From: Paenibacillus sp. ACRRY
GTDB taxonomy: Bacteria; Bacillota; Bacilli; Paenibacillales; Paenibacillaceae
Length of the DNA stretch: 64,000 bases
Reading direction: 5' to 3'
NCBI RefSeq assembly: GCF_022346995.1
Contig: NZ_JAKRNM010000001.1
Coordinates: 1,178,001 to 1,242,000, forward strand
Below the pieces are notes generated by a model that searched no databases, had not been told where the DNA came from, and was given only the letters and a program-made list of their open reading frames with translations. Shown one piece after another: positions 26,783-35,500 of the stretch. The translations under genes and the position numbers were made by a program. Numbering within the stretch: position 1 is the first letter of the stretch; each line of letters starts with the position of its first letter.

Positions 26783-27457
26783 TTACTCGAAGCGATACGT
26801 CCAGAATGCTTCTCTGCCGAATCTGCGCTGGATTTCTTCATCATCCAATTTCCGGTTGCCGACAAGCTCTGCAGCCTGAAATTGCGAACGGTGAGCCTGA
26901 ATGGCTCCCATTTTTTGCTCCAGATATCCCCTCACATCGACATGTACATCTGCCTTTCCGATGGCCTGCTCATGATTTTTGGAGAAAGCTACACAATATA
27001 CGATTGGTCTCTCTTCTGCCGCTAGCCGGGAAATAGTCCGTATGACTGCGGCACCGGTAGCATCATGGTCGGGATGCACACTGTAGCCTGGATAGAAGGT
27101 AAAGACGATGGTGGGTTTAAGCTCCTCTATCAAATCCATGATGCGGCTATCGAGCAGATGAGCGTCCTCGAATTCGATCATCTTGTCGTGAAAACCAAGC
27201 ATTCTCAAGTCCTGAATACCAATCGCCTGAGCGGACTCTTCGAGCTCCACCTTGCGGATGGCAGGCAGAGTGACCCTGTTCGCAAATGGCGGAATGCCCA
27301 TATTGCGTCCCATCTCGCCTAAGGTCAGGCAAGCATAGGTAACGTACGCACCGCCATCAATATATTTTGCGAGCGTTCCAGCAACGGAAAAAGCCTCGTC
27401 GTCAGGGTGGGGATATATCACTAAAATGCGTTCATTTTCGTATGGTTTATTGTTCAT
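26783..27457 (-). CDS. bshB2: Bacillithiol-type N-acetylhexosamine deacetylase
   Basis: Zinc deacetylase of the PIG-L/LmbE family, 224 residues, predicted to remove acetyl from GlcNAc-malate in bacillithiol synthesis. Metal motif PHPDDEA is near the N-terminus and the second metal histidine in SVHPDHDATG. The preceding gene is YojF-like, the arrangement known from Bacillus subtilis yojF-yojG (bshB2), which supports the assignment. I chose the ATG at 27457; an ATG at 27481 in frame (overlapping the upstream stop as TGATG) is possible. The YojF stop and this start are close enough for coupling. Confidence 0.9.
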   Translation of the reverse strand: MNNKPYENERILVIYPHPDDEAFSVAGTLAKYIDGGAYVTYACLTLGEMGRNMGIPPFANRVTLPAIRKVELEESAQAIGIQDLRMLGFHDKMIEFEDAHLLDSRIMDLIEELKPTIVFTFYPGYSVHPDHDATGAAVIRTISRLAAEERPIVYCVAFSKNHEQAIGKADVHVDVRGYLEQKMGAIQAHRSQFQAAELVGNRKLDDEEIQRRFGREAFWTYRFE

Positions 27458-27480
27458 GCTGTTTCGATCCTCCGCTTCCA

Positions 27481-27825
27481 TCAGAAACTCTCCCGACTAA
27501 GTTGAAAGGCTACAACCAATTTTCCTTGGCTGTCATGACCAGCCAAAATCAGTCGATCCTTTTCATTCTCATCAATATGGGTAAGGCCTTCCGCATAAAC
27601 CCAACCCGTCGTCGTTTTTAAACCAACCCGGTATGGGTTCGTGCCTGAAATTGATCCCTGTGTGTATCGAATGGCCGCATTGGAAATGAAAGCCGACGCA
27701 GGGTGACGAGTACTATCATAATGATTCGCATACGCACCTGTTGTCATTTCGAGGTGTAAGTATAGATCCTGATCAATGAAAGCATTGAGCCGGGCTTGGA
27801 CATCTTGAGGTTGTATAAGTTGCAT
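27481..27825 (-). CDS. yojF: YojF family protein
   Basis: Small protein of 114 residues of the YojF/DUF1806 family, always found beside bshB2 in bacilli; its biochemical role is not established. Recognisable stretches are MQLIQPQDVQARLNAFID, YLHLEMTTGAYANHYD and WVYAEGLTHIDENEKDRLI. The ATG at 27825 has AAGGAG six bases upstream. The reading frame can be extended to 27897 but the added residues do not match the family. It is the first gene of the two-gene unit. Confidence 0.88.
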   Translation of the reverse strand: MQLIQPQDVQARLNAFIDQDLYLHLEMTTGAYANHYDSTRHPASAFISNAAIRYTQGSISGTNPYRVGLKTTTGWVYAEGLTHIDENEKDRLILAGHDSQGKLVVAFQLSRESF

Positions 27826-27986
27826 AGTGATCTCCTTATGTGGTCTGAAAGATAAATACTTAATCCATTTTACCATATGTCCATGGAGAATTAACAATTC
27901 GTAATCACCTGACCGCTTACATTACATCGGTGAGCACTAATATGTCCTCTAAATGAGCCTCTAAGTAAATAGGTTTATTGCACTCC

Positions 27987-29372
27987 TTATGCTGTATACG
28001 TACCAAATTCCGCAGTGAATGTAATTGCGGTCCCGCGCACAGTCGGATCTTCCGCTTCAATAGCAATGTCACCATTCATTAACTGTACAATCCGATGACA
28101 TATCGCTAATCCAAGGCCTGTACCTTCTGTCCGGCGTGTAACGCTGTTGTCAACTCGGTGAAATGGTATAAACAACTGATTCCGTTTATCCTGAGGAATT
28201 CCGATCCCTGTATCCCTGATCCTAAATTGAAGCCGGACCTTACCAGCATCTGTGGAGAGCCGTTTGGCCTCCAAGGCAATGTCACCTTCATCCGTAAATT
28301 TCACTGCGTTTCCCAACAAATTTAGAATCACCTGTCTGAATCTCCCATCATCTCCGATTAGAATCTCTGGAATATCCGGATCAATGGATACGTTGACTTG
28401 CAGTTTCTTATTCAGAATTCCAACATGAAGAATATCCAGCGTCTCCGTTACGGCTTCCCTGACACTAAAGGCTTCCTTCAGGAGCTGTTCATGATTCGAA
28501 TCCAATTTGCTATAATCCAGAATATCATTGACGATGCGAAGTAGAGACTTCCCACTTTTTTGCAGTGTGGCGACATATTCCTTCTGTTTATCGGTAAGAT
28601 CGGTTGCAGCCAACAGATCCGTGATTCCCAGCACGCCATTCATCGGGGTCCGAATCTCGTGATTCATGGTGGTAATAAACTCACTCTTCACCTGGTTGGC
28701 TATTTCCATGGCTTCCTTCTCGATCAAGAGATGCTTCTGTTCGTTAAGCAATCTTCTCTGTACTGATAGTGAAGGGAATACGACCTCCTCCGAAAGTAGA
28801 TGACTATATAAAGGTGATTTCACAAATTCCGTGTCAGTCATCATATACTCATGCTCTCTCATCATCTTAAGCTGCAAAGATGAAGAGATGGCGGCTGCAT
28901 TATATGCGCAGACAGATACCATCCCGTATTCACGAACTACGCCGCATGTTTGTCGCTCATAATTGACCAAATTTCCCTGGATCTTGTCTTCGTTATGCTC
29001 CCCCCACGTCATTACATTGGCCCACGTACGAATGGACATGTTATTCTCTTGTACATTCCCCATTACCTGATGAAAATGAGTGAGAATATGCTGAAAACTA
29101 AAATCCCCCCGTGATCCGTAATAATCCACGTTGTTTGCGTAATGAAGGTACCTAAGCTGGTCACCGGAAATAGCATCGTTGAGCTTATTATAAATATGAT
29201 GATATGTGTCTGCTTCTTCTATCAATAAGATGTGATGACCTTGGTCTATACCCGTTAGAATATATGATACCGCATTATCAACATAACGATCGAAATCCTC
29301 GAACAAGTAAATGATATGGCCTCCGTCCGTGACGCTGGTCAACGAGTTTAACGGTACTGCTTGTTTGTTCAT
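27987..29372 (-). CDS. MEDS-domain sensor histidine kinase
   Basis: Soluble sensor kinase of 461 residues. The N-terminal region (about 15-185), with YLFEDFDRYVDNAVSYILTG and LLIEEADTYHHI, is a MEDS-type sensory domain as found in methanogen and methylotroph regulators. A coiled stretch leads to the HisKA box EFITTMNHEIRTPMNG (His238) and a HATPase domain with LLGNAVKFTDEG, DTGIGIPQDK and EGTGLGLAICH. No receiver domain follows and no response regulator gene is adjacent, so it would be an orphan kinase. Start ATG at 29372, with GAGGAG upstream. A conserved Cys143 (QTCGVVREYG) stands in the sensory domain. Confidence 0.87.
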   Translation of the reverse strand: MNKQAVPLNSLTSVTDGGHIIYLFEDFDRYVDNAVSYILTGIDQGHHILLIEEADTYHHIYNKLNDAISGDQLRYLHYANNVDYYGSRGDFSFQHILTHFHQVMGNVQENNMSIRTWANVMTWGEHNEDKIQGNLVNYERQTCGVVREYGMVSVCAYNAAAISSSLQLKMMREHEYMMTDTEFVKSPLYSHLLSEEVVFPSLSVQRRLLNEQKHLLIEKEAMEIANQVKSEFITTMNHEIRTPMNGVLGITDLLAATDLTDKQKEYVATLQKSGKSLLRIVNDILDYSKLDSNHEQLLKEAFSVREAVTETLDILHVGILNKKLQVNVSIDPDIPEILIGDDGRFRQVILNLLGNAVKFTDEGDIALEAKRLSTDAGKVRLQFRIRDTGIGIPQDKRNQLFIPFHRVDNSVTRRTEGTGLGLAICHRIVQLMNGDIAIEAEDPTVRGTAITFTAEFGTYTA

Positions 29373-29477
29373 ATAAGGACTCCTCGGATCTTGCTTTTAT
29401 TTTCTACTATAAGGGATAAAGATTCATACGTCACTTCTATTATAGGAAAAATACGGAACTGCCGAAGTAAACGAAAA

Positions 29478-29498
29478 AGGCCGCCATAGTGGCGACTT
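29478..29498 (-). terminator. Intrinsic terminator of the shared GTCGCC family
   Basis: Minus strand: AAGTCGCC, loop, GGCGGCCT then TTTTCG. It lies about 70 bases after the stop of the small gene at 29570 and supports that gene being transcribed. Confidence 0.78.
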
Positions 29499-29569
29499 AT
29501 AACGAAATCTATCTTGGCATCTATTTTTCCTTATGGAACATTATACGTGTTTCAGTGATATAACTTGGA

Positions 29570-29791
29570 TTATTCTCCAAACTCTCTCTTCATTTTAATC
29601 AGCTTCTCTAAATGAGGCTTAATGGCTCTCTGAGTAAAATCCTTAATCTGCTCTTTGGTTGAAAACTCTCCCCATTCGATAGCGTAAATAGCCTTTCCCT
29701 TAAATTCTTGCAGGGTATCGTCCAGCGCTCTCAGCTCTTTGTCCATGGAATGGAGCATTTCTTTTGTATCCTGAGGAATCTGTTTGGGCAC
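29570..29791 (-). CDS. Small alpha-helical protein of unknown function
   Basis: Unrecognised 73-residue protein. It is rich in Lys and Glu, with predicted helices around MLHSMDKELRALDDTLQEFKGKA and EQIKDFTQRAIKPHLEKLIKMKRE, so it may be a small coiled-coil protein. The GTG at 29791 follows a stop codon directly and its ribosome binding site is weak; an internal ATG at 29758 would give 62 residues. A terminator with the window's shared stem lies downstream, suggesting a real transcript. It may instead be the end of a truncated longer gene. Confidence 0.5.
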   Translation of the reverse strand: MPKQIPQDTKEMLHSMDKELRALDDTLQEFKGKAIYAIEWGEFSTKEQIKDFTQRAIKPHLEKLIKMKREFGE

Positions 29792-29842
29792 CTACGGTTT
29801 AAGGCTTGAGAGATCACCTAAGTTTTATAAAATAACAAAAAT

Positions 29843-29864
29843 CCTGACAACAATAGTTGTCAGG
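29843..29864 (-). terminator. Intrinsic terminator of the BLIP-like lipoprotein gene
   Basis: Minus strand: CCTGACAAC, loop TATT, GTTGTCAGG then ATTTTTGTTATTTT. The 9-base stem is perfect. It begins 24 bases after the stop at 29889. Confidence 0.87.
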
Positions 29865-29888
29865 TCTGACAGTACGCTGGACACATAT

Positions 29889-30659
29889 TTAATTACTATC
29901 ATTCTTGGTAACAATTAAAGTTTTAGGTGATCCATTCTTTATGGAAATGGAGTAAGGCCCTTCATTAAAGTTAAAGCTTTTACTTTCCAGGGTCTCCACA
30001 TCAATGTCCTTATAACTTGTCAGGATTTCATCCATGGTTTCCTCACTAACGTTCAGCGCATGTAACACGAGAACAGGATATTCTAGATCCGCACCAATGT
30101 AATAGATCTCGTTTAAAGTCCCATCCTCTTCAATTTCAAAATGTATCTTGTTCGAATATTGATTGGCATCATTGATCATTGCTGGATCGGATACCGTAAT
30201 GACCGTGCCTTGTCCATCGTAAAAGGTTGTTCTCTTGAAATCCAGGCCTTCCGTCGAGATCGGCTGAAGGAACCCTACGTCTTCATTTTGACTGACAAGG
30301 TTGTTAAATGCGGTGATGAACTCCTTCAGTTCTCCTTCCGGATTGTACTTTTTCTCTTCGGCCTTGGGTGCCTCAAACAGCTTTTTCTGAGATTTAAACA
30401 GAACCTGACCCTCTTTGGAAAATTCAATTCGCACCGTTGCGCTGCGTTCAATTCCATCTTGTCCATCATAGATCCATACATCATAGGGATTATTGGTTTC
30501 TTTCTTAGCGGGCTGACCCGCCAGTTCTTCTACTTCGGGCTGGCTCATGCCTTCCTGAATCTGTTTGTACACTTCCGGGGTTACCCCCTTCTGCCCTCCA
30601 CAAGCAACAAGAAACCCGAAAAGCATGAATGTTAATAAAGTGTAATGCCATTTCTTCAA
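29889..30659 (-). CDS. Lipoprotein with a BLIP/SmpA-like repeat domain
   Basis: Predicted lipoprotein of 256 residues. Signal peptide MKKWHYTLLTFMLFGFLVAC with Cys20. The mature part begins with VTPEVYKQIQEGMSQPEVEELAGQPA, which is the typical helix-helix of the SmpA/OmlA/BLIP-like fold (DUF3862 type), and later repeats a second such stretch (VSEETMDEILTSYKDID). Start is a TTG at 30659, with GAGGAAG seven bases upstream. It is monocistronic with its own terminator. Function unknown. Confidence 0.85.
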   Translation of the reverse strand: MKKWHYTLLTFMLFGFLVACGGQKGVTPEVYKQIQEGMSQPEVEELAGQPAKKETNNPYDVWIYDGQDGIERSATVRIEFSKEGQVLFKSQKKLFEAPKAEEKKYNPEGELKEFITAFNNLVSQNEDVGFLQPISTEGLDFKRTTFYDGQGTVITVSDPAMINDANQYSNKIHFEIEEDGTLNEIYYIGADLEYPVLVLHALNVSEETMDEILTSYKDIDVETLESKSFNFNEGPYSISIKNGSPKTLIVTKNDSN

Positions 30660-30920
30660 ACCTAATCTTCCTCTCTCTCATATGTAGAAATCCTAATTTT
30701 CTCTCATGAAGCAACTTTTGTATATAAATTTAAACCATTTTAGGTATTTTGACACGTATATGCCTATACGAAAACACGAAGATATTCATTATTTAATTTC
30801 TCTTTTTTCTTCTGTTTCGTCTCTGTATGATTAACGGTAGCTCTACATATGTACGTATAAAAGACAAACATGAATTCTACATCATTATTAAAACAAGGCA
30901 CCGGAAGGAGAACCCACGAT

Positions 30921-31700
30921 TTGAAAGCTTTTATTCAATTGTTGCATTTTGGCTATCATCAGGCGATGAGCTGCATTTTCCCTGTGGCCATCTTCGGAAC
31001 CTTAGCCATCACCAGCGTGATCGAGGTTCCATTCTTTCATCGCTATGATGCCATTCTCCTGATCTTGCTTGGCGTCCAGTATCTCATGTACCGTAGTGGG
31101 TTGGAGACCCGGGATGAAATTAAAGTCATATGTGTGTTTCATATTATTGGACTGGTACTTGAACTGTACAAAGTAAGCATGGGTTCATGGTCATATCCTG
31201 AGCCTGGATTCACCAAAGTATTTGGAGTGCCGCTGTATAGCGGGTTCATGTATGCGAGTGTGGCAAGCTTTATGTGTCAGATCTGGCGCAGGTTACGCAT
31301 GGACATGACAGGCTGGCCCGGTTTTGCACCCTCCTTTCTGCTCGGAGGAGCCATCTATCTCAACTTCTTCACCCACCATTTCATTCCTGATTTTCGTTGG
31401 TGGCTCACGGCTCTGGTCTTCATCGTTTTTTGGAAAACATGGATCATCTACCGGGTACGAACCAAGACATATCGCATGCCTTTATCGCTTGCTTTTGTCA
31501 TTGTAGGTTTCTTCATCTGGGCTGCAGAGAATATTGCTACATTCTTTAATGGCTGGAAATACCCTGACCAGCACGATGCCTGGCAATTGGTTAGTTTTAG
31601 CAAAATCAGCTCATGGTTCCTGCTTGTGATCATTAGCGTCATCATTGTCGCTCAGCTTAAATATGTCAAAGCCAATCGAACTAACATTGAGCCCGACTAA
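30921..31700 (+). CDS. DUF817 family integral membrane protein (YoaT-like)
   Basis: Multi-spanning membrane protein of 259 residues with about seven to eight hydrophobic segments. It matches the DUF817/YoaT family by the segments YHQAMSCIFPVAIFG, ELYKVSMGSWSYPEPG, VPLYSGFMYASVASFM, and WAAENIATFFNGWKYP. I place the start at the TTG at 30921, which follows GGAAGGAG and aligns with the family's short N-terminus; an upstream ATG at 30870 in frame adds 17 polar residues and has no good ribosome binding site. Function unknown in the family. Confidence 0.85.
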   Translation: MKAFIQLLHFGYHQAMSCIFPVAIFGTLAITSVIEVPFFHRYDAILLILLGVQYLMYRSGLETRDEIKVICVFHIIGLVLELYKVSMGSWSYPEPGFTKVFGVPLYSGFMYASVASFMCQIWRRLRMDMTGWPGFAPSFLLGGAIYLNFFTHHFIPDFRWWLTALVFIVFWKTWIIYRVRTKTYRMPLSLAFVIVGFFIWAAENIATFFNGWKYPDQHDAWQLVSFSKISSWFLLVIISVIIVAQLKYVKANRTNIEPD

Positions 31701-31829
31701 GTATTAAGACTAACATTAGAAATGATCTAACCGTCCAACAACTACTCCTTTAGCAAAAATTAGGAGCCTCATCCCCGTCTGAAACGTATAAGAAGGATAG
31801 TCATTCTAATCGAAAGGGGATTTTGACGG

Positions 31830-32384
31830 ATGAAGCGACATTCTTGGCTCTTTGGGTTGATGTTATTGTCTATCATTATAATGATGACCGGGTGTCTTCA
31901 AACCGAGGCAACAAACGAAACCGAGCAATCCATACCTAATGAAAATACGATTCTTACACCTACACAAGAAGCCACCATTGCAGCGGAAGTCTTTAAGACA
32001 AAAGAATATACCATCGACGAGGTCCCGGAATCGCCCTTACCTGAAGATGTTGTGCTGGAGAGGTATGCCGAGATGGAGCCTTACTATGCTGAACGTTATG
32101 AGGATAAACCAGTGAATTATAGTTACGTATTGCTGGCATTGAAGGCAGCACAGATTCAACAGGCCTCACTTCAACCAGAAAATATGAAGTTCACTGTGTA
32201 TCAGGAGCTCGAAAATTACGTCGATCTGGACTACACGATGGATCTGGTGTTGGATCAGCAAAACGGAAATCTGGAACGTGTTCCATTGGAAGGACGACTT
32301 TCCCTTATAAAAAAAGATGGTACATGGCTAATACAAGCTGACGATTTTGATAACAAGGCTTTCTTGAAGCTTATTCCTCAATAA
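31830..32384 (+). CDS. Lipoprotein of unknown function
   Basis: Predicted lipoprotein of 184 residues. Signal peptide MKRHSWLFGLMLLSIIIMMTGC with Cys22. The mature part is acidic and ends in a small beta domain (VPLEGRLSLIKKDGTWLIQADDFDN) like the cystatin-like fold used by many bacterial lipoproteins. Start ATG at 31830, with AAAGGGG upstream. It is followed by its terminator 6 bases after the stop. No pathway context. Confidence 0.78.
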   Translation: MKRHSWLFGLMLLSIIIMMTGCLQTEATNETEQSIPNENTILTPTQEATIAAEVFKTKEYTIDEVPESPLPEDVVLERYAEMEPYYAERYEDKPVNYSYVLLALKAAQIQQASLQPENMKFTVYQELENYVDLDYTMDLVLDQQNGNLERVPLEGRLSLIKKDGTWLIQADDFDNKAFLKLIPQ

Positions 32385-32390
32385 CATCAC

Positions 32391-32420
32391 AAAAAGGGCG
32401 CCAATGCTGGCGTCCTTTTT
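32391..32420 (+). terminator. Intrinsic terminator of the lipoprotein gene
   Basis: AAAAAGGGCGCC, loop AATGCT, GGCGTCCTTTTT. The arms pair with one G-U wobble. It begins 6 bases after the stop at 32384; the stem is related to the GTCGCC family. Confidence 0.87.
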
Positions 32421-32503
32421 GGTGACTGATATAATTCTTTTTCTTCTAAAATTACTCTTTAAGTTCTACTTACTCAGACCGCTCCAGGTCAATTTAGCAT
32501 GGT

Positions 32504-35500
32504 TTACTTTTTTACAACGACTTTAACCGATGATCGCGATGTGTTTCCTGCTCGATCTGCTGCCTCATAAGTAATCGTGTAGACACGATCCTGACCTTTA
32601 CCTTTTCCAGTACGTTCGGCACGAAGCTTAAACTCAAAATCAGGAGTGCCGTACACTGCTCCCTGAATGTCAGGTGATTTGTTTCCATTTCCCTTGCCTT
32701 TATCTGGTTGGTTGCTTGTAATGGATATAAGTTTGACAGAGGCTACCCCTGTTCCTTGATCGGTGGCATCGGCTGTAACACGGATGGTCTCCATTTTGTT
32801 TGCATTTTCTTTCAGAACCGGTTTATTCACTTTAAGCCTCAGCACCGGTGCCGTGGTATCTCTAACGGTTTCCGCCGAGAAGTTGATGCTATAGGATTTC
32901 ACGCCACCGTCCTGCCCCGTAACCTTCACCACAGCCTTACCCGGTACAGCCGCAGCTTGCTTCACTTCAACAACAGATCTGCCGGATACAGCATCGGCTG
33001 AAACAAGAGGCAGGGCGCTGCCAGCTTTAACTTCAACCTCATAGTTTTTCTGAGACGAGTTAAATCCTGATAGAGGTTTACCATTGACGTCTAAACTGGC
33101 CAGATCCCGATTCGCATGAACCAATGAAACATCTAACGATGGATTCCATGCATCAGATCCTGCAAAATGCTTAGCCGGAAGGTATTGTCCCGCTTCTTCC
33201 GCAGTCAACTGAGTGGACCAGTTACTTCTTCCTTTGGCATTGGCACCGGGTCCATAACTGGCATATTCAGCGAAACGGGCGGTCTTTTCATTATCAGCGT
33301 TGCTCCAATTATTCCAACCTGCAGGACTGATATGATCATCCAAATAACTGTTAATGTAGACAACACTCGCGTTCGGCCGCCACGGTCTGCCAAGAGCCAC
33401 ATTGCCTGTCAGTCCAGATTCGGCAGTAATTCGACTGTTTAGAAAAACATACCCTGGCTTGCCTTCGGCTGTGGAGGCCGCAGTCACATACCCGTTACTT
33501 AGACTATGGATGATGCTGTTCTCAAAGAGAGCAGCGGCATTACCAAATATGAAGTCGACATCGCCTTCGATGTAACTGTCAACATAGTATTGTCTGCCGT
33601 CATTGACATATAACGTATCCTGCCAGCCTTTCAGACTGACATCCCGAAACACAAGCCGATCCCCACGTGCCAATAGCGCTACCGCTTGCCCGGCATGATC
33701 ACCCGCATCATTCTGTATTGTCAGATGTTCAGCTGTAAAGTCATTCGTTTGAATCCTGAAGCTGTAGCTGTTCGATGTACCTAGCGGATTGCCATTCCCG
33801 TCTAGTGTGCTAGCCGAATCCCCATAGACCAAAATGGTCCCTTCACGGCTCTCTCCAATCATACGCAGGTGGATTTTACTCGATGGCACATTTAATTTTT
33901 CACGATAGACTCCATCTTTGATTCGGATAATGGTAGGTATAGTCGCATTGTCAGGACTTGCATCAATGGCTTCCTGTACTCGCTCGAATTCTGCACTACC
34001 ATCGGAAGCGACGGTTAAAGTGACTGCCGGGGTTTCAAATACTGAAACAGATGACATCCCCTCTCCTGCGTCGTTATTTGCTGTCACCAAATAATAGTAT
34101 GTCTTCCCGTTGGTTAGGCCCGAATCGGTATAAGATGTTTCGGTCACCTCGGCAGCAACCGATACGTAAGACCCAGCGGGGGAATCACTACGTTTTACAG
34201 CATAGCTGTCTGCTCCCTGTACGTCTTCCCAGGTTAAAGTGATTCCACCATCTTCCGGCTCTGCATGTAATCCTGTTGGAGACATGAGGGTTCCGTCATC
34301 AGCGGACGGTCTTGCTCCTGTAGGGGCAGACTCGAGACTATGCGTATCTCCGCTTATAGCAATAATTTTGTAATAGTAAGACACACCGTTCGTGAGCCCT
34401 GTATCTGTGTATGAAATTTGGGACTGGGCTTCAGCTACCACTTCATACGTTCCGTTTAAATCATTGGAGCGCTTGATCTGATAGGTTGCCGCTCCCTCAA
34501 TCGGTTGCCACTCCACCTCGATTGAATTCGGCTGGGGTTTTACGACAGGCTCAGGTGTAGACAACGCTCTGGACGGTGTAACCGCAACAGGCGCTGAATC
34601 TGCTCCTTCACCACCAATGCCAGTTGCCGAAACGACATAATAATAGGTGACTCCATTATCCAGTCCACCATCCCGGAAGGAAGGCTGCGTCAGTTTCGCC
34701 GCTACAGAAGTAAATGGGCCTTCTGCCTGAACGCTGCGTTTAACCGTGTAGTGACTCGCCTGTTCGATGGGCTGCCATGCCAATTCTGCCTGTGCATCTC
34801 TGGATTTCCCCTCCAGTTGCTCTGGAGCTTCGGGTTTCACGGCATCCTCTGAAGGTGTGACTTCCACTTGGTTGGAGGGTCCGCTTTCTCCTGAAGCACC
34901 CAGTGCAGTGACGACATAATGGTATGTTGTACCATTTACAACAGTGTCGTCAATATAGCTGGTGTCTGCGACTTCAGAAGCAATTGGTTCGTAAGCTGAC
35001 TCTCCCCCTGTGCTTCGTTTGATATTGTAAGTTGATGCTCCTTCGGCTTCGTCCCAGTTGAGTCTAACCATTCCGTTTCCGGGCTGTGCAGTGAGTCCTT
35101 TAGGTGCTGCCACAGGTTCAACGTAGAGACGAAGGTTATCATAATATATTGTGCCTTTTCCTGTACCAGGGGTTTTGGCCAGAATGCGACCAATTCCATC
35201 GGTGAGCACATCCGCCTGAAACGGAATGTTATCCGCTACTCGTACATTGTCGATATAGATATCCGCTTTTTGCATAGCTACATTGCCAGTAATCTTCAGG
35301 TTGTACCATTGATTGTTTGCAGGGGCGTCTAACAATTTATGATCCACGCCGTCTTTCTTATAAACCAGCGTATAGGTGTCTTCCGCTGTGGGAGCAGCCG
35401 GTTTACGAATTTCAATCGAAAGAGGCGTGCGGGTTCCTGCGTTATTCTGCAGCTGCAATACATAAGCTGTTCCAGGCCAGGAAGGTGACATAAGATCCGT

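Noticed and set aside
30870..30920. ATG start for the DUF817 protein
   Set aside because: No ribosome binding site is present, and the TTG at 30921 has GGAAGGAG and matches the family N-terminus.
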